NCBI GenBank assembly: GCA_019925795.1
Contig: CM034312.1
Location: 24,331,914-24,395,913 of the forward strand
Length of the DNA: 64,000 bases
Direction: 5' to 3'
Origin: Dendrobium chrysotoxum
Taxonomy: Eukaryota; Streptophyta; Magnoliopsida; Asparagales; Orchidaceae
The position numbers were made by a program, and so were the translations under genes. Positions 11,565 to 22,330 of this stretch are shown here, in pieces. A model generated the notes under the pieces. It was not told the DNA's origin. It saw only the letters and a list, made by a program, of their open reading frames with translations, and did not search any database. Positions within the stretch are counted from its first letter, which is position 1; the number at the start of each line of letters is the position of its first letter.

Positions 11565-13000
11565 ATGTCTGGGTCCAGTAAGCGCGGTCGAATGATCGTC
11601 GGGAGCTCTTCCTTCTCTCGGCGCTTCGATGATCGTTTTCTCTCCGCTGCGGACGAGAAAGCGTATATAAAATCAAGGAGGCCAAGTTCACTCCATCCTG
11701 CATGCTAAATCAGGCCGCCCTAAATTTCGAGGTGATGAATCTGTTCGCCTCCACTAGCCTTCAATTCCTTCTGACTCTTGCTTTTCCATTTCACTCCGAA
11801 CTCTTATTTGAGTTTTTTGCCAATATCCGAGTCGATCTTGAAAAAACTACCTTCACGTCTTATGTCTGTAAACAGAATGTCGTTATCACCGTCAACGACA
11901 TTACTGGGCACATCGGGCTGTCCACTGACGGCCCTCGTCCCCAATCCATGATCTCCCACAACTATGATTGGACATCAGTAAATATGACCCTTAGAGGTGT
12001 CCCATCCAATCAACACCTACCCCTGGTCCAAACCTTAAATCAAAATGCCCGTGTTATCCAGCATGTCCTACGCACATCTATTATACCTAAAGTTGGAGAC
12101 TGCATCCATATTACTCTCCGAACTCTTATTTGAGTTTTTTGCCAATGTCCGAGTCGATCTTGAAAACACTACCTTCACGTCTTATGTCTGTAAACAGAAT
12201 GTCGTTATCACCGTCAACGACATTGCTGAGCACATCGGGCTGTCCACTGATGGCCCTCGTCCCCAATCCATGATCTCCCACGACTATGATTGGACGCCAG
12301 TAAATATGACCCTTAGAGGTGTCCCATCCAATCAACACCTACCCCTGGTCCAAACCTTAAATCAAAATGTCCGCGTTATCCAGCATGTCCTACGCACATC
12401 TATTATACCTAAAGTTGGAGACCGCATCCATATTACTCCACTACTTTCTGTCGTCACCTATCTCATCATATCTAGCACAAAATTCAATGAAGCCCAAATG
12501 GTGTTTGACTATATTCATACCTTGTCTGCCTTCCGATATCCCGGTGCTCGTCGTAAACTGAACCTTGCTTTAGGGCATGTCATAGGGTACATCCTAGATG
12601 CAAAATACCAACTTCATTATCTGGTCCCTCCTGATCACCTATCTTCTACTCGGATGCCTCCTTTCGTATCTTGTTCCATCGGGGGGCCGCTCCCGTCGAT
12701 CCCGAGTTTGATGACGAGGAGGCTGCTGCTTCTGCTGATGCACCTCCGCCACCACCAATCCAACCACCTGGCCTTGCTCCTCCTGACTACCCTCACGATG
12801 ACATTATTCGACGACTTGATCGTTTGGAGACTAGGCTAGATGCCCATATTGCTCAGCAACATCAGGAGCATGACACGGATATGAAATGGTTTAGGGAGCG
12901 CTTCACATCGATCGATCACCAGTTCGCCTCCCTTCATCAGTACCACCAGCTATTTCCCGACCCTCCACCACCACCTCCGGATCAGGATCCAGATTTTTAG
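11565..13000 (+). pseudogene. Third ORF downstream of pol (env-position ORF with plant-transposon-protein-like domain), frameshifted
   Basis: The ATG at 11565 begins a Ser/Arg-rich N-terminus. The frame shifts near 11655-11675, continues in another frame to 12133, shifts again because of a 322-bp tandem duplication (11794-12437), and shifts back near 12620-12670 before stopping at 13000. The middle part (ELLFEFFAN, then VVITVNDI, then GHIGL) resembles the widespread 'putative plant transposon protein' domain; this match is from memory. The C-terminal part is Pro-rich (about 12740-12790) followed by a heptad-like stretch (RRLDRLETRLDAHI) that should form a coiled coil, then a Pro/Asp tail. I see no signal peptide or membrane segment. 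In Sirevirus relatives this position is occupied by a so-called env-like ORF. Its function is unknown. Confidence 0.65.
11794..12437 (+). repeat. 322-bp direct tandem duplication inside the third ORF
   Basis: 11794-12115 is repeated at 12116-12437 with only a few differences. The junction shares CTCC, which suggests slippage or short-homology repair. Because 322 is not a multiple of three, the second copy is out of frame with the first; this explains one of the frame breaks in the ORF. Confidence 0.92.
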
Positions 13001-13075
13001 GTTGTTGTAGTTGTTTCTATTTTTGTGTGTTATCAGTGTACTTGTTTTTCTTTTTCTTCCCTTTTTGGTGTTGTC

Positions 13076-13335
13076 AAAAGGGGGAGACTTTTCTGTGTGT
13101 TCTGTATTATGTTTTTGCTTACTATTAAATGCTATTGGTTGTTTATATTCTCACTACATTTATGTTTCTTCTATCTTATTATTTTATTTATGTTATAATA
13201 AATACAAACAAAAAAAAACTATTTCTTCTCTTCCTATTTAAAAATTAATAAGCTACTCTTCTGAGGGGGAGCTAAAGAAGTCAGAACATCTGTACATAAG
13301 AAAATATTATTTGACACCATCAAAAAGGGGGAGAT
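13076..13335 (+). promoter_or_regulatory. Iterated polypurine tracts before the 3' LTR
   Basis: Three G-rich tracts occur: AAAAGGGGGAGAC (13076-13088), GAGGGGGAGC (13263-13272) and AAAAAGGGGGAGAT (13322-13335). The last directly abuts the 3' LTR and is the likely plus-strand primer. Multiple polypurine tracts are a known Sirevirus trait. Confidence 0.85.
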
Positions 13336-13649
13336 TGTTGAAATCTATGATCCCGAGCACTTAATTTTGATGGTGACAACTAATACTTACTGAGTACATA
13401 TAGACTTCCTTTAGATTACAAATATTTAATCTTTGTATATGAGCACTAACATTTCAGGTCAGATGCACACTGCTAAAGATTGCTGGAGACTCAAACCGGG
13501 TAGAATAGGATGTTGAAGAGTCTGTAATTTTTATTTCTTTATTTTTATTTTCTTGAGTCTGCCACAGAAGCATGCATGTGAAAGGAGCAACCATGCACAC
13601 ACACAGGGGGAGAATTTTTTTTAAAATGATTAAATTTTTTTAAGCAAAT

Positions 13650-14462
13650 CGTACTGTACGATCTTGGATCGTACTGTACGATTAATTAAAAATACTCAAG
13701 CTAACGGCTAATTTTCGAATGATTAAGTTTACAAACTTATCGTACTGTACGATCCATATCGTACTATACGATAATATGTATTTGAGAAACCCTAGCCGCC
13801 AGAATAAGTTTGGTAAATTTTTGAATTTGATTTTCTGTACTGATCGTACTGTACGATTAATTAAAACTTACCAAAATTATCTCCCTAATCAGGAAATAAA
13901 CGTTGGTTTCTATTTTATATGTCGATCGTACTGTACGATAATATATCGTACTGTACGACTTACAGAGACGATTTCATTCGTCCAAGAGATCGTACCAGAC
14001 GAAACCAAGATTTTTTGTTCTGTTCGTCATGGACGATATTCATATCGTACAGGACGATATCAACAAAATGAACTGATCATACTGTACGACTGGTGGAGTG
14101 CTGGACGATTGTCATAGATGATTTTCTTTGTCCCAGTGATCGTACCAGACGATCCCAAGAATTTTTGTACTATTCATCCTCGACGACATTCGTATCGTAC
14201 AGGAAGATATCCTAAAAAACACTATTCGTACTGTACGATTCAATGAGTGTTGGATGACTGACAGCGACGAATTCTTTCGTCCCGAGGTTCGTCCCACAGT
14301 TCGTCATGTACGAACAGTACGAATCAACAGTATCGTCCTGTACGATATACGTATCGTACAGTACGATATGAATAAAATTCGATACCTGTTCGTCTGTACT
14401 CATACTGGACGGAGCTGAAATTGAACTGATCGTATTGTACGATCATAGATCGTACTGTACGA
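13650..14462. repeat. Palindrome array in the right LTR
   Basis: Same motif and arrangement as in the left LTR. One unit present on the left (near 4455-4480) is missing near 13850, with the flanking palindrome halves fused cleanly. This is what recombination between neighbouring units would leave. Confidence 0.88.
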
Positions 14463-14507
14463 ACAGAAACGCAAAAGTTGAAACTTTTAGGGTTTTCTGA
14501 AGCCTGA

Positions 14508-14513
14508 TATAAA
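14508..14513 (+). promoter_or_regulatory. Putative TATA box of the right LTR
   Basis: TATAAA in the same context as 5125-5130, directly after the palindrome array. Confidence 0.55.
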
Positions 14514-15283
14514 AACAACTTAAAATTTTCTTTAGGGAGTTGTTGATCAATCCTTTTGCTGTGAGAGGCTTGGAGGAAAAAGAAGGGGATTCGGTAGAGA
14601 GAAGTTTTTGGAGAGATCTAGAGCTTGAGAGAGGAAGGTGAAGGTGAGCTTGAGCGTGAGGGAGAAGTAGTGTGAGGGGATCACACGGTGGCTCCAAGCT
14701 AGCTGCATGATTTGCTCCTCTTGTGGCTTTGGAAGCTTCAAGAAAGTTCTCGAGGGAAGAGTCACTTCAAGATCAACATCGCCAAGGTACTCTGCCATCT
14801 CCAGGAGGGAGAAAAAGGAGAAGGTCACCAAGAGGGTGACATAGCGTTTGGTATTCCGCCGCACCGAGGGAGGTGAAAGTGAGTATTGTAAAGGCTTCTC
14901 CGCCTTGCTGTGGGGGCAAAAGGAGAGTCAACTTTTACTAGTGCAAATCCCGGAGTAGAGGACTCCGGGGAGTGGACGTAGGTCAAGTGACCGAACCACT
15001 ATAAAAATCTATGGTGTGTTTTTTCCTGTTTACCGTACTTTACTTTTCATGCTTTTAATTTGTGCATTTTAATTGCTTGGTGAAAAATCAGTATTTAAAT
15101 ATTGTGGTGTAAAATCTAAAATTGAACTATCAATTTCATCGTTGTGAACGTTGTATTTGCTTCCGCACATTAGTCGTTAAATTATATTTTGAAAATACAA
15201 AAAAATTAGAACTCTTGTGTAGGGTTAAATTTTTAAAATACCAATTCACCCCCCCCCCCCTCTTGGCGCATCTCGTACTTTCA

Positions 15284-15400
15284 GGACCCTTTGTTGTAGA
15301 GACAGCCTACGAAGGAGGCTCGTATCAGCTAGTGGATTGTAAGGGAAACCACCCGATGTTACCTGTTAACGGGCGTTTCCTTAAAAAGTACTATGCTTGA
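15284..15400 (+). pseudogene. pol: C-terminal end of gypsy pol (integrase tail) after the copia insertion, with right target-site duplicate
   Basis: GGACC at 15284-15288 is the right copy of the copia target duplication. After it the gypsy reading frame resumes (FVVETAYEGGSY ... GRFLKKYY) and ends at TGA 15398-15400. This matches the usual end of Tat/Ogre integrases, a small beta-barrel-like tail. The continuity across 11.35 kb shows that the copia element split one gene. Confidence 0.9.
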
Positions 15401-15998
15401 TGTAGCTCCAACCCAATCAATAAAATATATGCCAGTTTGAATCAAGTGTGTTTTATGTGTATTTATCTTTCAAATTTTACGCTTGCTCACCTTCTCCTTT
15501 AGGATAGGATTCCTCCCTTCCTTAGGATCACGTCCACTAGTGGTGGATAACGCCCTTTGTGGCACCATCCTAGTTTTAATCCTGTTTCGATCCTCTGTGC
15601 GGAGCAAGCTTCCTCCCCACATGATCATCCACTAGTGATGGATAACGCCCTTTGTGGCACCATCCTAGTTTTAATCCTGTTTTGATCCTCTGTGTGGAGC
15701 AAGCTTCCTCCCCACATGATCATCACTAGTGGTGGATAACGCCCTTCACGGCACCATCCTAGTTCTACCTTCTCTTCTCTTCCTTTAGGATAGGTACTGC
15801 CTTTCCTTAGGATTAGAACCACTAGTGGTGGAGAAGCCCTCCGTGGCACCATCCTAGTTCTACCTTCTACCTGGTCCTCTAAGGTTAAGGTTTCCCTCCT
15901 TTCCTTGGGATTAAAACTCAAAACTTGACTTTTTTAATTCGGTCAACGCCAATATGTATAATATAACTTCATTCTATTACACATATTGGGGGTCCATT
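15401..15998 (+). other. 3' region of family-A element 1 with 95-bp repeats and polypurine tract
   Basis: Non-coding. Four copies of a unit beginning CACTAGTG and containing GGATAACGCCC and GGCACCATCCTAGTT start at 15535, 15630, 15724 and 15830. The spacing is 95, 94 and 106, with the last copies more diverged. The tract ATTGGGGGTCCATT (15985-15998) directly precedes the LTR and is the likely plus-strand primer. Confidence 0.75.
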
Positions 15999-17949
15999 TG
16001 TTGACCTCATTTTTGTATGAGGTCATTAGAGCCTAATCCAGACTTCAAATCAATCCTGAACTTAAGTCAATCCAAACCTTGATTCAGTTCTGACCTCGAT
16101 CAAAATCCAGACTCCAGCCTAGTCCAAGATTCAAACCCTAGTTCAAATCTTGATCCCACCTTTGATCTAGCTCAAATCATTTTCAAACACTTATGATCAC
16201 TCCAAATAATCATGAATGATTGAGATGATTCAAATCCAGATATTTAAACTCAAAATCTATATCAAATCCAGATTTCCAAATCCAGAATTCAAGGCCAAAG
16301 ACTTGAGTCCTAAAAACTTTTTTCAGGGAATTTTCAAACATTTTAAACCCCAGTCAAATGACCTCTGATTCATGATCTGTCAGTTGTACACTGATGTGAT
16401 GTGTCTCTAGAGGCAACCCTCCAAATTTGAGCCCATTTTGGAGTCTCTAACCCCACAAACTGAATCTTTTCCCAAAGACTGCAAAACCTTCAGTTATTTA
16501 CGGCCCGTGCCACTGGACCCATTATCTTGGGAAATTTGACCTTGGAATTTCCCCCAAACCCTCTAATCACCTCCAGGCCCTTGATATTGATGTGTTTAAC
16601 ATCAATCTACATCTTTTTGGACCCGCCTCGACCCAGGGTTCATTCGAGGTCAAAATGACCAAATGCCCTTTAAAGGGGTTTTTGGACTTTTGACCAAAAT
16701 TTAACATCGTTCAACATTTTAAACTTTTGAAACCTCTTCCAATGAATGTTTTGTGATATTTGAGACCCATTGAAATCAAACCCACTCCTTAGTTTGACTT
16801 GTTTGATCAAGTCAACTATGGTTGACCAAATCCACATTTAACCCAACCATTGTTATTTTCAACATTTAAATCCATCTCAAACCAATCTAATGCTTCAAAA
16901 TCATTTGTTTGGACACTCATGACATGTCCAAAGATTTCCAAGTCAATCCTCCCTAGGTTTGACTTGGTCAACCCATTTGGAGGGGTCAAAACCCTCTCCA
17001 ATTTCATGTATTCACTTAAAGTCTCAACACCATGGCCCCATGTCCCTTGATATTGACTCCTACAGCACATTTGACTCCTCCCATGCACATCCTAGTCATC
17101 ATTGACTAGTCAACAAGCCAATGGGTCAAGTTGTGTTGAAATGAGGCAAAGTCATGGGCTTTTGACCATGCCACATGGGCAAACCCTTCCCCTCTCCCAA
17201 AACCTGCTCCCACCTGCTCAAAAGAGACTAATTTCCCTCCCTAAGAGGCCACAAACCAACTCCCTAAACCTTGCTTAGGCTTGGTTTAGCCAAATGAGGG
17301 AAAAGAGGTGTGGTCCCCCCCCCCCCCTCTTGGCTCAAGGTAATCCCCCTCAATCCACCAGCCTTTTCCTAGTCTTGGGCTACTCATGGGACACTTAGCA
17401 AGCATCCAAGGCACCCATGGTGAGATCCAAGCCATTCATTTCAAATGATGAGGGTTAAGTGGGCAAAATTTTCCCTAACCCCTCATATTGCTCATTTCTT
17501 GGCCTAAGTCCCAAACTCCAGCATCCCCAAGACTCTCCAACAGCTCCCCACACTCTCCAGCACCTCCTAAGGCCATTCCAAGCCTTCCCCCACCATTTCC
17601 ACCATTAAAACCTCCATTTTAGTGGAAAAGGAGAGAGAAAAGAGAGAAATACCTTCTCTCTTTGATATCTTCAAATCCAGCCGTTAAAATCTGTTGGGGT
17701 CTTCTGCAAACTTGAGCGTGGATAAACTACAAGTTCAGAGAGCCCAAGAATGCAAAAATCCACCGGGTAGATTGTAAGATATCTCCACTTTTAGTTAAAA
17801 CTTCAATTTGAAACTGTACCAATTTTGCAATGCATGGAGCCTCCAAACTCCAGGCATTGCAAGATCACATTGCCCTCTAGCTACAGTTCGAATTTCGTTG
17901 AGTATTTTGAGAGTTATGGAAGTTTAAATTTCGTTGACTCTGGTTCAAC

Positions 17950-18230
17950 CAGAGCCGTCTGATCGCGCCTGAAGGCGCGATCGGACGGCCCAGAACTGGC
18001 CACGCCAGCCGAACCGACCGCACGACAGGCCCTGGGTTCGAACCCGCGCCCTTCAGACGACCGCGCGGGCGACGTGGCTTGATCCTAGCCGTCAATTTCG
18101 TGCGCGGTCGATCGGACGGTCGGATCGACCGTCCGACGTGTTTAAGTGATCCGCCCAGGATCTGACACGCGTCCTGCCACGTGTCGAACGGCGGCGGGCG
18201 GCGCAATCATTGCCGCCGCCGTTTAAATAT
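17950..18230. other. GC-rich, hairpin-rich island inside the family-A LTR
   Basis: This roughly 280-bp block is strikingly GC-rich against an AT-rich LTR. It contains a perfect 9-bp stem hairpin (GATCGCGCC, loop TGAA, GGCGCGATC at 17961-17982) and a second inverted repeat around GGTCGATC and GGATCGACC (about 18106-18130). Most of it is missing in the other family-A LTR, where only a short remnant lies at 59884-59940. Confidence 0.75.
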
Positions 18231-21200
18231 TAATTTGAGTCAAATTAACTCAAAAATATCTAGAAACTTCCAAAATTCACAGAAATTTCATTTTTTCACC
18301 AAATTTGATGTTTTTGGGCTCGTTGGAAAGGTAATTGAACATAGTATTTATTAAAATTAAAATTAAGTTGTTTTGACCTTTGGATTGGGAGAAAATCACA
18401 TTTTCTTGATTTTAGTTTTTCTCAATTTTCTTGCAATCCAGGGATCAAATGGATCCCAAATTTTGGTGGAATGTTCCTGAGCATCTTATGAATGTTCTGT
18501 GATTTTTTTAAGGTCAGATGCTCTCTGGTTTTCTGTCATGTGAATTTTTAAGGTAATGGGTCCATTTTGGACCCAAAACTTTAAAAATTCATAACTTAAT
18601 TTTTCTATATAATTAGGCTGTTTAATTTGTGTGGTATCAGAGTTAGACACACCAAATTTCAAGCCCATTTGAATAGTAGAGACACCTAGGGAAAATAATT
18701 AAGGAAAAGTCTAGAAAACTTTAAAAATTTCTAGGGGATTGTACACATACCCAATAGGGGTGAAATTTGAACACAGTAAACTTAGTGACATAATAAGCCT
18801 TAGGTTCAAATTTCACTGAATTTGGAGGTCATTAGGTTAGAAAATTAATTACCCAAAGTTTCAGCCCTTTTAAGGACCCAGAAAATTCAAAAAAATGCCA
18901 TAAATCCATATTAAGTCCAAAAATTGTAAATAATACCTCAAATTGACCAGAACTTAGTCCTCTTCCTAGGAAAAATAAAAGCCCCTTGACGGGACTCCTA
19001 ATTAAACTTTAATGTGACTTTTAGTAAAAATCAACAATTAATTATATTAATTAATTAAAAATCATAAAAAATCCCAAATAATTTCCAAACACTAGGAAAT
19101 GCTTCCATGGTTCATACCTGACCTTTGGGAGTGATTCCATGCAGTTTGGGATGAGTTTGGATCAAAATGATCAAAACCTTCATAATTAAGCAATTTTAAA
19201 AATTCTAATAATTAAGGAAACTTTGAAAATTCACAACTAATTACAAAAAAATCCAAATTAAGCAAACTTAGTGTCTATCAACTCTAATTAAGGTCTAGTA
19301 TTTTCTAAAAATGTCAAACCTCCAAAATCAGGTCAAAGTCAAAAAGTCAACTTTTCGGTCAACCGTAGTTCAAATCTAGGCCCGAACTTTGAAAAATCAT
19401 AACTTTTCATAGAAAACTCCAAATTGAGCATACTAACAGTCTAACAACTCATCATAAGGTCTAATATTTATTAAAAATCCAAAACTTACAAATTTAACTC
19501 TAAATTAAAAAGTTAACTTTTGACCCCTTAATTAACTGATTAAAATAATCCAGAAAATTCCAAAATTCAATAAATCAGTCAAAATTCTAGCAAACATCAG
19601 TTTTATTTTAAAATCAGCAACCAATCAATTTAATTAAAAATTAATCAATCTTCAAACCTTAATCAAACTCAAATCACTTAATTATATCGGGTACCACTGG
19701 GTAACCCAGGCCTACGAGGCTATTAAATTAGCCCCAAGGAAGGTGAAATAAACTTCATGGCCTCGGTGTGCAACAAAGGTGGTATTCAAAAATAATTAAA
19801 ATCAATTTTAAAATTAAATTTAAACCATTAAGACTCAAACTTTAATTAAAATCTCCCTTAAGCCTTTCAACTAATCAGAACATCAAACAACTCCAATCAA
19901 ATACCCTATTCAGGATCTACCCTAGCCACACGACCTACTACACACACTTTAGATGGTTTGCTAGGACAACCAACCCTAGATCTAGGCTAGGCCGGTGTTT
20001 CCTTTTCTGCCGTGTGCCGGGTTTTTCGAGTTTTCATTGCATGTTGTGATTGAAATTGATTGATGTGTTTATTTACTTTTACTGCACTCTGTGGATTGAT
20101 GTGATGGACGATTAGATTACCCTTAGGTTAGGAACGATCTGGATGCTCACTGGATTTTCTACAGGTGGCCACGCTCATGCAGGGAAATAAAGGGGGCTAA
20201 ATAAATCATAAATATAAATGCTACAGGTGCTTCAGCTGCTTAGCCCCCAAATAAAAAGAGTGTGGCCAAGTGTATTTACTTGTCTGCACGTATATACATA
20301 TAACTGCTTGGGATGTATTTTAATATTAAATGTTTAGGATAACCTTGCAGGATCGAGTCTAGAATTTTTATTTTTATATTTATGTAATTCATTTGAGTAT
20401 TGAGTTGTGAAAGTGGCATTTTGAGTTTGGGATATATAGATCCAAAGGTTGGATTCCAAAGAGGAAAGGATACTCCTTTAGGGGATAGTCCTCATCCATT
20501 TGGAACTTCAAATTTGGATCACTTTACTACCCAAAGTGGAAAGAGTAACCTCCCCTTCAAGGAAAGAGTTCTCTTTTCCATTTGGGTATCCGATCACGAA
20601 GAACCCAAGGAGCTCGAGGAGGAGAAGACCGAGGAGTTGAAGATAGAGAGTATCCCACTCAAGGTCACTTGCGTCTGTATTAGGATTAGAATCCGGGTTG
20701 TTGTTAGTGGTGCCCGGCCACTTTTAATTTATGTAAATCTGGGTTGTAATAAGCAAGGCAATTTGCCTATGGACATTTACTTGATTAATTTGATTATTTA
20801 ATGTATTGTGATTTCATTTGATCGCGTATAGGATTGCCTGCTTTTCTTAGTTTTTTTTGGGCGATTGAATGCCGTTCTTTTTATTTTAGCCTGGAATTCG
20901 TTAGGCTCTTTAAGGACCAAAAATATTTCTATTCATAACATATATTTAAAATTTTAAGATTTAAATAACATAGAAATTTAACGACCTAGGGAATAGCCGG
21001 AATCGTCCGGGGTCGCATGCATATTACTGCATCTCTCTCCCTCCTTGCTATAAGATGCTTCCCCGCCTGTGGGTAGAGTCCAGATAATCTGACCTTTGAG
21101 GATGAGGTGCTGGATCTGGGGAAGTCTAGTCTTTTCAAAAAAAATTATTTTATAAGCCTTTTTTAAAATTTCATGCATACCAGATTTGGATACTTTAACC

Positions 21201-21844
21201 AGCATGCATCGCATTAGAAACTTATTAAATTAAAATTTTAATTGCATTTTAGTTTAAGCATTCCACCCGACATAAGTCAAGGGGTCAATTAGGAATCTGC
21301 TCTAGATGTCGACCCCAACTTCTTAAACCAATCTTAAATAACATCCCTGATCACTCTGCATCAAAAGACCGGACTCATGATTTTGAAGCGTTTAGGTGGT
21401 TTAGCTGGCTCCCTAATCCAGGCCGGGGTAAGTCCAGGTTTTGCACTACATTAGTTAGGTTCGGACTACTGTGTTCCAGTGTCCAAATTTAGAGTTAGGA
21501 TCCGAGGCAAATTTCTTTTTGAGTCATAAGACCCCAACCTCTGGGAATATAATCCCAAATTTCTAATAAAATACTTAACTCAAACTAAATATTCTTCCAA
21601 TCCAAAATTTAAAGCCCAACACTTAACTTAGGCCGGGACACTTCTGAATTGTTTCAGAATCCTAAAGTGTCTCCTAACCTTCCTCATTTGATTCTAAAAT
21701 AAGTGTTCAATCTTGCTCCTATCCCATTTGAAATTCCAATTTCATCTCTTTGGTATCACTCATTGAAATCTCTAAATAAAATTTCTGCCATTATTTTAAT
21801 CGAAAGTTTTCGTAGGAGACTCCGATCTCCCACGATGTAATTAA

Positions 21845-21866
21845 CTACGAGGGCTTGCGCTCGTAT
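21845..21866 (+). other. Conserved short hairpin near the family-A LTR 3' end
   Basis: Stem CTACGAG / CTCGTAT with 8-base loop GGCTTGCG (last pair broken in this copy). Identical loop and compensated stems occur at 63484-63505 (family A) and 27916-27937 and 40686-40707 (family B). Confidence 0.75.
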
Positions 21867-21950
21867 GAGATTTAGAACCCACGTCTAACTTTTTTAAAAA
21901 AATTAATTTTTAAAACTCAATTAGTCCTTTTTTAGGAAGTTAAATTACTA

Positions 21951-22056
21951 ATGATCGTTACCGTTATGTTCGAACGATTATTGATAAATGATATCTTCTC
22001 CATTTAGGGAGATATATCATTTATTAAAATGAATTCGAATATGAAACTAACGATCA
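21951..22056 (+). other. Long imperfect hairpin near the family-A LTR 3' end
   Basis: The outer arms ATGATCGTTA and TAACGATCA and the inner arms ATAAATGATAT and ATATATCATTTAT fold on each other around a loop near 22010. A collinear hairpin with changed but still pairing arms lies at 63590-63692. Confidence 0.6.
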
Positions 22057-22330
22057 CTCCTCTTGATTATCATAGCTCGATATTTGACAAAACTTTATAT
22101 TGACCCTTCGGGGCTATACAAAGTTCTCTCTTAAATCTGATTATGATATTCAAGGTGGAATTTATAATTCTAAGTCTGAACCCCATCCTAAAATTTTATT
22201 TCCATCTCCCGAGGTGGTATACTTTTTCTAATGGGATGTTCGATTTTAGAATCAAAAATTTTAACATCAATTTAAATTTCCCAAAGAAAACTAAACTTTT
22301 CAAAACCCGCTTTTAAACACCAACAAAGGG

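Larger units (their letters stand above)
3933..15283 (+). mobile_element. Complete Ty1/copia retrotransposon, Sirevirus (SIRE/Maximus) type, nested in gypsy pol
   Basis: The element is 11,351 bp, with LTRs of 1976 and 1948 bp beginning TG and ending CA, flanked by the duplication GGACC. Order: LTR, primer-binding site, gag, protease-integrase-RT-RNase H, a long spacer, an extra ORF downstream of pol, three G-rich polypurine tracts, LTR. Gag-pol of copia order, large size, a third ORF after pol, repeated AAAAGGGGGAGA tracts and palindromic repeats in the LTR all fit the Sirevirus genus. The coding regions carry several stops and frameshifts, so this copy is defective. The two LTRs remain very alike but differ by point changes and a few short indels, so it is younger than the surrounding gypsy DNA. 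Confidence 0.93.
13336..15283 (+). repeat. 3' LTR of the Sirevirus-like element (1948 bp)
   Basis: It starts TGTTGAAATC and ends CTTTCA, followed by GGACC. It is collinear with 3933-5908. It carries the same palindrome array (about 13650-14462), TATA box (14508-14513) and terminal C-rich tract (15250-15260). It lacks one palindrome unit and has a 16-bp deletion near 14825 relative to the left LTR. Confidence 0.95.
1..22325 (+). mobile_element. Ty3/gypsy retrotransposon, Tat/Ogre lineage (family A, copy 1; 5' part outside window)
   Basis: Seen: one broken pol frame from base 1, continued after a nested copia insertion (3933-15283), then a 0.6-kb 3' region, a G-rich polypurine tract and a long 3' LTR starting TGTTGACC at 15999. 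The lineage call rests on a second, archaeal-type RNase H domain after the reverse transcriptase/RNase H, a hallmark of Tat/Ogre elements, and on the very long LTR. Without the copia insertion, about 11 kb of this element lies in the window. The 5' LTR, gag and protease are upstream of base 1. The five bases after the LTR (22326-22330, AAGGG) would be one target-site duplicate; its partner is not visible. The element seems to have landed in the 3' part of a family-B element. Confidence 0.85.
15999..22325 (+). repeat. 6.3-kb 3' LTR of family-A Tat/Ogre element 1
   Basis: It begins TGTTGACCTC directly after a polypurine tract and ends CA at 22324-22325. It is collinear over nearly its full length with 57959-63954, which is followed by a primer-binding site, so the LTR assignment is supported from both ends. 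At 6327 bp it is near the upper limit known for plant LTRs. It is AT-rich and non-coding, with a C tract at about 17317, a GC-rich hairpin island (17950-18230) absent from the other copy, and two conserved hairpins near its 3' end. Confidence 0.9.

Noticed and set aside
18030..18048. tRNA-like B box (GGTTCGAACCC) in the GC-rich island
   Set aside because: I found no A box, anticodon arm or acceptor stem at the right distances; it is probably chance in a palindromic region.
20400..20801. ORF inside the family-A LTR with a matching 82-codon ORF at 62041-62289
   Set aside because: By eye the two copies differ mostly at amino-acid-changing positions and end at different stops, so there is no sign of protein-level selection; a real LTR-encoded peptide is not excluded.
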